Shown here in pieces: positions 33,096-45,518 of a DNA stretch of 64,000 nt (position 1 is the stretch's first letter; the number at the start of each line of letters is the position of its first letter). The position numbers were made by a program, and so were the translations under genes. Under the pieces are notes generated by a model. It did no database searches and was not told where the DNA came from. It saw only the letters and a program-made list of their open reading frames with translations. Source of the stretch: Lamellibrachia columna (taxonomy: Eukaryota; Annelida; Polychaeta; Sabellida; Siboglinidae); contig OY759266.1 of assembly GCA_963662155.1 (NCBI GenBank), positions 59,349,010 to 59,413,009 of the forward strand. The letters are read 5' to 3'.

Positions 33096-33829
33096 TGAAG
33101 CGCCCAAATCTCGCAGTTCTACCAAACTCCTGTTTGAGTCGTTGACAGACGTCGAGTGACAGACGACACCAGTCGAGGCTGAAAACAGTGAAATGAAATA
33201 GAAATATGAAAAAGATGACCTTATATGTCAGCTAGATGAAGTACTGGAATATTTTCAGTGAATGGTAAATCCTGTCAAATAGGTAAGCATCAAAATTAAA
33301 TATGTAAAAAAACTAAATCAATAAAAAATCAGCTATGTTGTTGCAGCGACATTATGAGTAAGTGATAAATTACTTTTGTTTACAATTGACACACAAACCT
33401 GATTACGCAAGATAATCTTTAAACACAAAGCCATAAATATCACATATTATATTTTAAATAAAACTACATTAATAAAAGATCTGCTAGGTTGTTGCAGCGA
33501 CAGTCGGTGTCATATAGCAGTCCTCCAGGAGTTACGTGTACACTCTTGAATAATCATCCACGTTCACATGGCAATCACACGCCGCCGTGTGTATCTGATG
33601 TTTCAGCATTTCTTGATTGCAAAATGGTCAGCTCTCCTAGAAGCACGTGTGCTTCCAAGGGTGCGCTCATTTCTAGACAACATCTGTCCACTGGTATCTG
33701 TGCAAAATCCCTCAATGTGAAAGTGGACAAAATCCCACAATGTGAAAAGTAGACAAAATTCAACATTAATTAAACATTGTTACAATTTTTAAAGCACACC
33801 CCTCAGAACTCTAATACAGGCCAGCTGGA

Positions 33830-34014
33830 AGTGACACAATACGGTTGATGGGGCTGGTGCTGGAAGTGACACAACACTGTTGATGGGGCTGGTGCTGAAA
33901 GTGACACAACACTGTTGATGGGGCTGGTCCTGGAAGTGACACAACACTGTTGATGGGGCTGGTCCTGGAAGTGACACAACACTATTGATGGGGCTGGTGC
34001 TGAAAAAAATAAAA
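33830..34014. repeat. 36-bp tandem repeat, about 5 copies
   Basis: Last array of this repeat. It joins the 132-bp array at about 34,015 without a spacer. Confidence 0.93.
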
Positions 34015-37000
34015 CCAACTCTCTCATCCTCAACAAACTACGACCCAGTGCCGCCCCAGCCATCACTTCAACGATGTCGCTGAGACTGGAAAGTAAAATA
34101 TATCCGTGAACTGATGCTGCGTAATTAAAACATTACACTGACCTCAACTCTCTCATCCTCAACAAACTACGACCCAGTGCCACCCCGGCCACCGCGTCAA
34201 CGATGTTGTCGCTGAGACAGGAAAGTAAAATATATCCGTGAACTGATGCCGTTTAATTAAAACATTCCACTGACCTCAACTCTCTCATCCTCAACAAACT
34301 ACGACCCAGTGTTGCTCCGGCCACCGCGTCAACGATGCTGCATAATTAAAACATTACACTGACCTCAACTCTCTTATCCACAACAAACTACGACCCAGTG
34401 CCGCCCCAGCCACCGTGTCAATGATGTTGTAGCTGAGATTGTAAAGTAAAATATATTCGTGAACTGATGCAGCGTGATTAAAACATTACACTGGCCTCAA
34501 CTTTCTCAGCCTTAACACACTACGACCCAGTGCCACCCTAACCACCACATCAACAATGTTGTTGCTGAGACTGTAAAGTAAAATATATCCGTGAACTGAT
34601 GCAGTGTAATTAAAACATTCCACTAACCGTAACTCTCATCCTCAACAAACTACGACCCAGTGCCGCCCCAGCCACCGTGTCAATGATGTTGCTGAGATTG
34701 TAAAATAAAATATATCCATGAACTGATGCAGCGTGATTAAAACATTACACTGACCTCAACTCTCTCATCCTCAACAAACTACGACCCAGTGCCGCCCCAG
34801 CCACCGAGTCAATGATGTTGTTGCTGAGATTGTAAAATAAAATATATCCATGAACTGATGCAGCGTGATTAAAACATTACACTGACCTGAACTCTCTCAT
34901 CCTCAACAAACTACGACCCAGTGCCGCCCCAGCCACCGCGTCAATGATGTTGTCGCTGAGACTGGAAAGTAAAATATATCCGTGAACTGATGCAGCGTAA
35001 TTAAAACATTCAACTGACCTTAACTCTCTCATCCTCAACAAACTACGAACCAGTGCTGCCCCGGCCACCGCGTCAACGATGTTGTTTCTGAGATTGTAAA
35101 GTAAAATATATCCGTGAACTGATGCAGCATGATTAAAACATTACACTGGCCTCAACTCTCTCAGCCTTAACACACTATGACCCAGTGCCACCCCAACCTC
35201 CACATCAACAACGTTGTCGCTGAGACTGTAAAATAAAATATATCCGTTTAACTGATGCAGCATAATTAAAACATTACACTGACCTGAAAACAGTGAAATG
35301 AAATAGAAATATGAAAAAGATGACCTTATGTGTCAGCTAGATGAAGAACTGGAATGTTTTCAGTGAATGGTAAGTCCTGTCAAATAGGTCAGCATCAAAA
35401 TTAAATATGTAAAAAATTAAATATGTAAAAGTAAAATATATCCGCGAACTGATGCCGCTTAATTAAAACATTACGCTGACCTCAACTCTTTCATCCTCAA
35501 CAAACTACGACCCAGTGCTGCCCCAGCCACCACGTCAACAATGTTGTTGCTGAGACTGTAAAGTAAAATATACCCGTAAACTGATGCAGCTTAATTAAAA
35601 CATTACGCTGACCTCAACTCTCTCATCCTCAACAAACTACGACCCAGTGCCAACAATGTTGTCGCTGAGACTGTAAAGTAAAATATGTCCATGAACTGAT
35701 GCAGTGTAATTAAAACATTCCACTAACCTTAACTCTCTCATCCTCAGCAAACTAGTGCTGCCCTGGCCACCGCGTCAAAGGTGTTGTTGCTGAGATTGTA
35801 AAGTAAAATATATCCGTGAACTGATGCAGCGTGATTAAAACATTACACTGACCTCAACTCTCTCTTATCCTCAGCAAACTACGACCCAGTGCCGCCCCAG
35901 CCACCGCGTCAACGATGTTGTCACTGAGACTGGAAAGTAAAATATATCCACGAACTGATGCCGCTTAATTAAAACATTACAATGACCTCAACTCTCTCAT
36001 CCTCAACAAATTACGACCCAGTGCCAACAATGTTGTCGCTGAGACTGTAAAGTAAAATATATCCATGAACTGATGCAGTGTAATTAAAACATTCCACTAA
36101 CCTTAACTCTCTCATCCTCAACAAACTAGTGCTGCCCCGGCCACCGCGTCAAAGGTGTTGTTGCTGAGATTGTAAAGTAAAATATATCCGTGAACTGATG
36201 CAGCGTGATTAAAACATTACACTGACCTCAACTCTTTCATCCTCAACAAACTACGACCCAGTGCCAACAATGTTGTCGCTGGGACTGTAAAGTAAAATAT
36301 ATCCATGAACTGATGCAGTGTAATTAAAACATTCCACTAACCTTAACTCTCTCATCCTCAACAAACTAGTGCTGCCCCGGCCACCGCGTCAAAGGTGTTG
36401 TTGCTGAGATTGTAAAGTAAAATATATCCGTGAACTGATGCAGCGTGATTAAAACATTACACTGACCTCAACTCTTTCATCCTCAACAAACTACGACCCA
36501 GTGCCAACAATGTTGTCGCTGAGACTGTAAAGTAAAATATATCCATGAACTGATGCAGTGTAATTAAAACATTCCACTAACCTTAACTCTCTCATCCTCA
36601 ACAAACTAGTGCTGCCCCGGCCACCGCGTCAAAGGTGTTGTTGCTGAGATTGTAAAGTAAAATATATCCGTGAACTGATGCAGCGTGATTAAAACATTAC
36701 ACTGACCTCAACTCTTTCATCCTCAACAAACTACGACCCAGTGCCACCCCAGCCACAACGTCAACAATGTTGTCACTGAGACTGGAAAGTAAAATATATC
36801 CGTAAACTGATGCAGCATAATTAAAACATTACACTGACCTCAACTCTCTCATCCTCAATAAACTACGACCCAGTGCTGCCCCGGCCACCGCGTCAACGAT
36901 GTTGTTGCTGAGACTGGAAAGTAAAATTTATCCACGAACTGATGCCGCTTAATTAAAACATTACACTGACCTCAACTCTCTCATCCTCAACAAACTACGA

Positions 37001-40000
37001 CCCAGTGCTGCCCCGGCCACCGCGTCAACGATGTTCTTGCTGAGATTGTAAAGTAAAATATATCCGTGAACTGATGCAGCGTGATTAAAACATTACACTG
37101 GCCTCAACTCTCTCAGCCTTAACACACTATGACCCAGTGCCACCTCAACCACCACATCAACAATGTTGTCGCTGAGACTGTAAAGTAAAATATATCCGTG
37201 AACTGATGCAACGTAATTAAAACATTCCACTGACCTTAACTCTCTCATCCTCAACAAACTACGACCCAGTGCTGCCCCAGCCACCGTGTCAATGATGTTG
37301 TTGCTGAGATTGTAAAGTAAAATATATCCGTGAACTGATGCAGTGTAATTAAAACATTCCACTAACCTTAACTCTCTCATCCTCAACAAACTAGTGCTGC
37401 CCCGGCCACCGCGTCAAAGGTGTTGTTGCCGAGATTGTAAAGTAAAATATATCCGTGAACTGATGCAGCGTGATTAAAACATTACACTGACCTCAACTCT
37501 TTCATCCTCAACAAACTACGACCCAGTGCTGCCCCAGCCACCACGTCAACAATGTTGTTGCTGAGACTGTAAAGTAAAATATACCCGTAAACTGATGCAG
37601 CTTAATTAAAACATTACGCTGACCTCAACTCTCTCATCCTCAACAAACTACGACCCAGTGCCAACAATGTTGTCGCTGAGACTGTAAAGTAAAATATATC
37701 CATGAACTGATGCAGTGTAATTAAAACATTCCACTAACCTTAACTCTCTCATCCTCAACAAACTAGTGCTGCCCCGGCCACCGCGTCAAAGGTGTTGTTG
37801 CTGAGATTGTAAAGTAAAATATATCCGTGAACTGATGCAGCGTGATTAAAACATTACACTGACCTCAACTCTTTCATCCTCAACAAACTACGACCCAGTG
37901 CCAACAATGTTGTCGCTGAGACTGTAAAGTAAAATATATCCATGAACTGATGCAGTGTAATTAAAACATTCCACTAACCTTAACTCTCTCATCCTCAACA
38001 AACTAGTGCTGCCCCGGCCACCGCGTCAAAGGTGTTGTTGCTGAGATTGTAAAGTAAAATATATCCGTGAACTGATGCAGCGTGATTAAAACATTACACT
38101 GACCTCAACTCTTTCATCCTCAACAAACTACGACCCAGTGCCAACAATGTTGTCGCTGAGACTGTAAAGTAAAATATATCCATGAACTGATGCAGTGTAA
38201 TTAAAACATTCCACTAACCTTAACTCTCTCATCCTCAACAAACTAGTGCTGCCCCGGCCACCGCGTCAAAGGTGTTGTTGCTGAGATTGTAAAGTAAAAT
38301 ATATCCGTGAACTGATGCAGCGTGATTAAAACATTACACTGACCTCAACTCTTTCATCCTCAACAAACTACGACCCAGTGCCACCCCAGCCACAACGTCA
38401 ACAATGTTGTCGCTGACACTGTAAAGTAAAATATATCTGTAAACTGATGCAGCATAATTAAAACATTCTACTGACCTCAACTCTCTCATCCTCAACAAAC
38501 TACGACCCAGTGCCGCCCCAGCCACCGCGTCAACGATGTTGTCGCTGAGACTGGAGAGAAAAATATATCCACGAACTGATGGCGCTTAATTAAACCATTA
38601 CACTGACCTCAACTCTCTCATCCTCAATAAACTACGACCCAGTGCTGCCCCGGCCACCGCGTCAACGATGTTGTTGCTGAGACTGGAAAGTAAAATATAT
38701 CCACGAACTGATGCCTCTTAATTAAAACATTACACTGACCTCAACTCTCTCATCCTCAACAAACTACGACCCAGTGCTGCCCCGGCCACCGCGTCAACGA
38801 TGTTCTTGCTGAGACTCTAAAGTAAAATATATCCGTGAACTGATGCAGCGTGATTAAAACATTACACTGGCCTCAACTCTCTCAGCCTTAACACACTATG
38901 ACCCAGTGCCACCTCAACCACCACATCAACAATGTTGTTGCTGAGATTGTAAAGTAAAATATATCCGTGAACTGATGCAGTGTAATTAAAACATTCCACT
39001 AACCTTAACTCTCTCATCCTCAACAAACTAGTGCTGCCCCGGCCACCGCGTCAAAGGTGTTGTTGCCGAGATTGTAAAGTAAAATATATCCGTGAACTGA
39101 TGCAGCGTGATTAAAACATTACACTGACCTCAACTCTTTCATCCTCAACAAACTACGACCCAGTGCCACCCCAGCCACAACGTCAACAATGTTGTCGCTG
39201 ACACTGTAAAGTAAAATATATCCATAAACTGATGCAGCATAATTAAAACATTCCACTGACCTCAACTCTCTCATCCTCAACAAACTACGACCCAGTGCCG
39301 CCCCAGCCACCGCGTCAACGATGTTGTCGCTGAGACTGGAGAGAAAAATATATCCACGAACTGATGGCGCTTAATTAAAACATTACACTGACCTCAACTC
39401 TCTCATCCTCAACAAACTACGACCCAGTGCTGCCCCGGCCACCGCGTCAACGATGTTCTTGCTGAGATTGTAAAGTAAAATATATCCGTGAACTGATGCA
39501 GCGTGATTAAAACATTACACTGGCCTCAACTCTCTCAGCCTTAACACACTATGACCCAGTGCCACCTCAACCACCACATCAACAATGTTGTCACTGAGAC
39601 TGTAAAGTAAAATATATCCGTGAACTGATGCAACGTAATTAAAACATTCCACTGACCTTAACTCTCTCATCCTCAACAAACTACGACCCAGTGCTGCCCC
39701 AGCCACCGTGTCAATGATGTTGCTGAGATTGTAAAGTAAAATATATCCGTGAACTGATGCAGCGTGATTAAAACATTACACTGACTTCAACTCTCTTATC
39801 CACAGTAAACTACGACCCAGTGCCGCCCCAGCCACCGTGTTAATGATGTTGATGCTGAGATTGTAAAGTAAAATATATCCGTGAACTTATGCAGCGTGAT
39901 TAAAACATTACACTGACCTCAACTCTCTTATCCACAACAAACTACGACCCAGTGCCGCCCCAGCCACCGTGTTAATGATGTTGATGCTGAGATTGTAAAG

Positions 40001-41160
40001 TAAAATATATCCGTGAACTTATGCAGCGTGATTAAAACATTACACTGACCTCAACTCTCTTATCCACAACAAACTACGACCCAGTGCCGCCCCAGCCACC
40101 GTGTCAATGATGTTGATGCTGAGATTGTAAAGTAAAATATATTCGTGAAGTGATGCAGCGTGGTTAAAACATTACACTGACCTTAACTCTCTCATCCTCA
40201 ACAAACTACGACCAAGTGTCGCCCCAGCCACCGCGTCAATGATGTCGCTGAGACTGGAAAGTAAAATATATCCGTGAACTGATGCAGCGTAATTAAAACA
40301 TTCCACTGACCTCAACTCTCTTATCCTCAACAAACTACGAACCAGTGCTGCCCCGGCCACCGCGTCAACGATGTTGTTTCTGAGATTGTAAAGTAAAATA
40401 TATCCGTGAACTGATGCAGCATGATTAAAACATTACACTGACCTCAACTCTCTCATCCTCAACAAACTACGACCCAGTGCCGCCCCAGCCACCGCGTCAA
40501 TGATGTTGTCGCTGAGACTGGAAAGTTAAATATATCCGTGAACTGATGCAGTGTAATTAAAACATTCCACTAACCTTAACTCTCTCATCCTCAACAAACT
40601 ACTACCCAGTGCCGCCCCAGCCACTGTGTCAATGATGTTGTTGCTGAGATTGTAAAATAAAATATATATCCGTGAACTGATGCAGCGTGATTAAAACATT
40701 ACACTAACCTCAACTCTCTCATCCTCAACAAAGTACGACCCTGTGCCGCCCCAGCCACCGTGTCAATGATGTTGCTGAGATTGTAAAATAAAATATATCC
40801 GTGAACTGATGCAGCGTGATTAAAACATTACACTGACCTCAACTCTCTCATCCTCAGCAAACTACGACCTAGTGCTGCCCCAGCCACCGAGTCAATGATG
40901 TTGTCGCTGAGACTGTAAAGTAACATATATCCGTGAACTGATGCCGCTTAGTTAAAACATTCCACTGACCTCAACTCTCTCATCCTCAACAAACTATGAC
41001 CCAGTGCTGCCCCGGCCACCGCGTCAACAAAGTTGTCGCTGAGACTGTAAAGTAAAATATATCCGTGAACTGATGCAGCATAATTAAAACATTACACTGA
41101 CCTCAACTCTCTCATCCTCAACAAACTACAAACCAGTGCCACCCTGGCAGTGCCACCCCG
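34015..41160 (-). repeat. 132-bp tandem array with LRR-like micro-exon units, about 55 copies
   Basis: The unit contains CTCATCCTCAACAAACTACG and TAAAGTAAAATATATCCGTG on the plus strand. On the minus strand each intact unit is a 75-nt open segment between an acceptor (TTTACTTTACAG or TTTACTTTCCAG) and a donor (GTCAGT or GTTAGT), plus a 57-nt intron-like spacer. Both the exon and the whole unit are multiples of three. Spliced units would give 25-residue repeats with L-L-R-M-R-E-L-S-L-S-D-N-I, matching LxxLxxLxLxxN of leucine-rich repeats, then DAVAGAALGRS, similar to RI/NLR-type repeats. At least 16 units are frame-broken by 17-nt or 7-nt deletions. A foreign E2-like piece interrupts at about 35,283-35,430. 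No flanking NLR or receptor domains were recognised. Confidence 0.9.
34887..34961 (-). other. Example of an intact LRR-like micro-exon
   Basis: Minus-strand acceptor ACTTTCCAG ends at 34,962. The exon is 75 nt, and the donor CAG|GTCAGT starts at 34,886. The first base completes a serine codon with the last two bases of the preceding exon, so every intact unit has the same phase. The encoded residues run LSDNIIDAVAGAALGRS then LLRMREF. Confidence 0.5.
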
Positions 41161-41881
41161 CCAGTGCCACCCCAAGTACATACTGCATACCAATAGCTCC
41201 TAGCTTTAGGACTCATCATGACCAATATTTCACAAGTACTAACAACTTAATCATAGTTCTTTAGTTGCCTTAAACTGACCAATACAAGTGTCTCCTGAAA
41301 TTGAGTTTTTGTGTGATCATTACATAGTTATCCATACAAATTAGCAGATTGATTTATCTGAAGAAGTGTTACAAATTATAATTACATTTGGCACCGAAAA
41401 TGGTACCTGAAGACTTCCAATGGTTTGTGAGAGAATCTGCTTTCCTATACGTTTTCACATGAACCACTATGTTCTCATTCATCCTTACTGGAAATAAAAG
41501 TTTCACTGCATGGTGGCCATATGAACATTTGTCAGTCAAATATGCAGTAATATAAAGTGAAATGTATGAACTATTCCGAGCTACCATAACAATATGGCTC
41601 AAGCTTAAAAATAACTATAATGCTGATAGTGGTTATATATACTTTCTGTGAAAAGATGGTTGACCTTATTTCACAACAGCAAACAAGTGTAGGAAATGTA
41701 TTCAATATACAGATATGTACACAATAAAAAACTAAAATGTATCTGAAATACAATTACTTTTAAGTGTCATTTATTTCCTCAACAAATATCAAAACATAGG
41801 AATACAAATGTATTTGACCATATAATGCCTGACAACTAAAAAATAATGTCATGGGGTAGGACTTCATCTGAAAGTGGACAA
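41161..41881. other. AT-rich stretch, no gene recognised
   Basis: Immediately to the right of the array a short GC-rich repeat (cagtgccaccc) is followed by about 700 bases of AT-rich sequence. A 78-codon minus frame (41,602-41,369) has no recognisable domain. If the LRR-like array belonged to a minus-strand gene, its upstream exons would have to lie here or beyond. I see none. Confidence 0.35.
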
Positions 41882-44754
41882 TCACTCGCTGTCACCATCA
41901 ACACCAGTCATCAGTTTCATGCACCACTCCTTTGTTGTAGGCCACTCGGTGTAGTTGCACCGCCTAGGTTTTTCACCTGACGTCAACCATCTTTTCGTGG
42001 AAGCTGTTGGGTCAAAACTTTCTACCTCAGGTCCTTCATGTGAAATTCTGACAACGTTATCCAGAGTGCTGCTGGACAAACAACACCTCATCTGATTTAA
42101 TGTGGTTTTGCGCACTGAATGTACCCTCACACTCGGCACTTGTGACAGGGATGACCAACATAACTTCAACAAGATGAAGAATATCTTTGAAATCAGTTTT
42201 GTATGGCTCTTTGATAAGCATGATCTCCCACAAAGCATTAAAGTCTTTATGTTTAAATTCAGTCGACACCAGGACTTTCATGGAAGTCCACTGCTGTAAA
42301 CACAACTCATAGTTACAACCCTACTTTTCCAGCTTACTTTTATAAAAATGCAGGAGAAATTCCAGATAATAATTTGCATGTTGCAAAAGTTCATCCACAT
42401 GGTCTGGCCAGCCATCTGGATTGAAACGGTGGGAAAGTGAAGCAACTACTTTTCCCACCGTATGTTCCTATTTAAACTCACCTGTGTCACACAGCAGACT
42501 TTCAAATTTCTCCTTTATGCATGTGGTGGTCACCTGAACCAGTTTCTGAATAGGGCCAATAATCTCACTAGGCATTGAGTGTAGGTTGCCAAGTACATTT
42601 CTGCCATTGCCTGTTAACCTAATTCCTTGGAATGTCACCATGTGGCTTTCACTGCTTTCACAACCTGGTGAGAGTTGGGCTTCTACGAGATTCTAGAATT
42701 TCTTAAAGTGAGTATGTGACACCTGGGCGCAAGACAATAATTCAATGGATGCCACAGCAGTCTTAAGCTTAGTAATGGCTGTTGGCAGAATAGTGTTATT
42801 CTGCAGTGGCAAACTAAGAAACGCCAGTTGATCATACACATCCAGAAGGAAATGACAGTACGATAGAAAGACACACTTATGCATTTCTCTTGCAATCTTC
42901 CTAGCCCTGCCCTTGATATCTGGATGTGCATGACCTTCTGCCAGATGCTCCATGTGGTTCAGCACTGCAGCATACTGACCAGCATCTGTCGCAGGGTGAG
43001 ATGTCTTGCTGCCTACCAGTAGACACTAAGAACTTTGTGGAATCCACCTGGTTCCTTTAACCCGGCTGGGCATGTGCACCTTGATGTCTGGCTGTTCAAA
43101 GATTTCTTTCAGCTCCCGTCTACTCTTGGTAGAATAATTATACGTTCGATAAATGAGATCCATTATTTCTGGAACTATCTTAGCAAATGCATTTGCCTTC
43201 AAAGCATTTGAAATGGAAATCTCAAACACTAAAAGTCGATCAAATCAGGAACCCTCTTGCTTGTACCCTCCTGCTTGTACCCTCCTGCTTGTACCCTCCT
43301 GCTTGTACCCTCCTGCTTGTACCCTCCTGCTTGTACCCTCCTGCTTGTACCCTCCTGCTTGTACCCTCCTGCTTGTACCCTCCTGCTTGTACCCTCCTGC
43401 TTTTACCCTCCTGCTTGTGCCCTCCTGCTTATGCCCTCCTGCTTGTGCCCTCCTGCTTGTGCCCTCCTGCTTGTGCCCTCCTGCTTGTGCCCTCCTGCTT
43501 GTACCCTCCTGCTTGTACCCTCCTGCTTGTACCCTCCTGCTTGTACCCTCCTGCTTGTACCCTCCTGCTTGTACCCTCCTGCTTGTACCCTCCTGCTTGT
43601 ACCCTCCTGCTTGTACCCTCCTGCTTGTACCCTCCTGCTTGTACCCTCCTGCTTGTACCCTCTTGCTTAATACCCATATTTACCACAGCATCATCAGCCG
43701 TTAAAAAAAAAACCGCCGTCAGTCTTTGGCCGATGCTATCGAACGTGTTGTCAATCGCATGTAAAATGCCTTATGTATGTTGTACTGGCACCATGGCAAC
43801 AAACTTAGTGCATGCACGCCCTTCTAATACCACACGTACACATACAACTTCGTTTTCCACTATATCATTATCAGTTGCCCCATCACAAAGTACAGATATG
43901 TATCTAGCATTCTGTACATTCTTACACAAGTCATCTTCCAAAACTTCACATATTCTGGCAATCATGTTTGCACATCCTACTTCATTGGCATATGTCGGTG
44001 AAACCAGAACCCCATTTTTGGCATGAAGTGTCATCAAAACCTTGAAGTTTGTAAATGGTAGTTCTGCCTTAGTCACTGCATACATTGAATTTAATGTGCG
44101 AGTCTTTTTCTGTTTTTTCATCAAGTTTTGTCATTGCTTTTGTTTGGACTCTTTGGAAAGGTTTCTTGGTTTTACTGAGGAATGCATTGTGGCTGGCAAT
44201 GTGCCTGTTGGAAGACTGGTGTTTTTGCAAAGTCTTTCTTGAAACTAGTGGATCCTGTGATGAAATCAGTTATCCCCACGACTTTTGGTGAACTTTTACA
44301 ATAGCTGCATATGAGCACCGTACCATCTCGAGACTTCCTTATCAAGCCAACTGTACCGTGTGAGTCATGAAGTCTGGACTTTTTGTTTGTTTTTTGACTG
44401 CATGACATTTGGTTTTGTGTGACTGACCGTTGCTGATGTTGCTACAAGTGATTTATCTGGCATTTGCTTAGTTAAAAATGCAGCAATACCAGTTAGTTTG
44501 CTTCTGTTAGGATTACTGTTTAGTATTTTCTTTTTGACAGGAGGCTCATGACCCTTAATTGGATTATTGTGATTCTCACTTTCAGAATTGTCAAACTGAA
44601 TAAGTACATTTTCAGCAGGGATTAACTGGACAGTGTGGTTTAGAATGTATATTCCTGTGCCCAGATAACCTTCCCTTGACCACATAATAACTACTGGCCA
44701 ATGATGTTGTGGGGCCTTTGCAAACTGGTGGTGTTTGCCACCTCCATTAGTCAT
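41882..44754 (-). pseudogene. hAT-family transposase (ZNF862-like), decayed
   Basis: Minus-strand fragments in order: 44,754-44,365 (basic N-terminus), 44,408-44,172 (zinc-finger remnant, LICSYC), 44,124-43,771 (ISVLCDGATDNDIVENEVV, first catalytic region), 43,229-43,026 (PSRVKGTRWIPQ), 42,965-42,693 (YCHFLLDVYDQLAFLSLPLQ), 42,305-42,057 (ILHLVEVMLVIPVTSAECEG and FSAQNHIKS, hAT dimerisation region), and 42,238-41,882 (end, RISHEGPE). These are the landmarks of ZNF862/KIAA1586-like hAT proteins. The pieces shift frame several times, and a 14-bp minisatellite splits the middle. It is therefore not functional. Confidence 0.8.
43256..43668. repeat. 14-bp minisatellite, about 29 copies, inside the hAT pseudogene
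   Basis: The unit is CCCTCCTGCTTGTA, with a block of GTG/ATG variants at 43,423-43,500. Because 14 is not a multiple of three, all three frames stay open over 42-bp super-periods, producing spurious long ORFs on both strands. Confidence 0.97.
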
Positions 44755-45518
44755 AGGGTGAATGATACCATGATATAATGGGAACCCTGGGAAACACAGA
44801 AATGATTGTCTCGTTGATAACCGAACTAAGGGCCATGACCTTGAGGATTGATGACTACTCCGATATCAACCTGGTTCGCTCTGCTTCCTTAACAACAACC
44901 TCAGTAACATCTGAACTATCATCAAAGTCGCCACACACTTGCAATAGTGATGGGACATAGCAATAGTGATGGGACATAGCAATAGTGATGGGACAGCAAT
45001 AGTTATGGGACATAGCAATAGTGATGGGACATAGCAATAGTGATGGGACATAGCAATAGTTATGGGACATAGCAATCCATCACGACTGCAGCTTGCTGGA
45101 AGTAGGGGTGCAACGAATAGAGATGTACATTACACCAAAGTTCACCAGCTGTTTCTTTGCGGAGTGATTCCACAAGAGACTCTTCACCTGATTAAAAAGC
45201 ACAATGTGTTGTAAGTAAATGTGTTGTAAGTAAATGCACACATTTTGAAATAGAAAAATAACAATTTCTACAAAACAAATTTGGACTGATTGATAGGCAA
45301 CAAATCATATATATTATATAAATTATAGTATACTCAAATATATTGTTATGGTTACTATAGATGTTTATTACATCAGATATTTCTCTACCTATTATTAAAA
45401 AAAAAAATTGTACAAAAATCAGAAGAATTTTTACAGTTGGATTAGACATGAATTTTGACATGAACCTCTCAGATGTATGGACACAGCATTGTAAAGGCAG
45501 CTGCCGTTTCGTTGTATT
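44755..45518. other. Spacer with a short 19-bp repeat
   Basis: At 44,941-45,080 the unit GCAATAGTGATGGGACATA repeats about seven times with small indels. The rest is AT-rich (45,200-45,440) and shows no gene. Confidence 0.8.

Noticed and set aside
32710..33125. Minus-strand proline/histidine/glutamine-rich ORFs
   Set aside because: Translation of the 36-bp repeat, with three overlapping frames all open.
34015..41160. Plus-strand reading of the 132-bp array as coding (NSLILNKLRPSAAPA...)
   Set aside because: It has no LRR or other pattern and no splice signals. The minus strand alone combines acceptor, donor, phase and the LRR spacing.
43153..44026. Long plus-strand ORFs with a repeated PPACTLLLVPSCLY pattern, and a minus-strand ORF with repeated YKQEGTSRRVQAGG
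   Set aside because: Pure translation of the 14-bp minisatellite. All frames are open by chance and the flanks belong to the hAT pseudogene.
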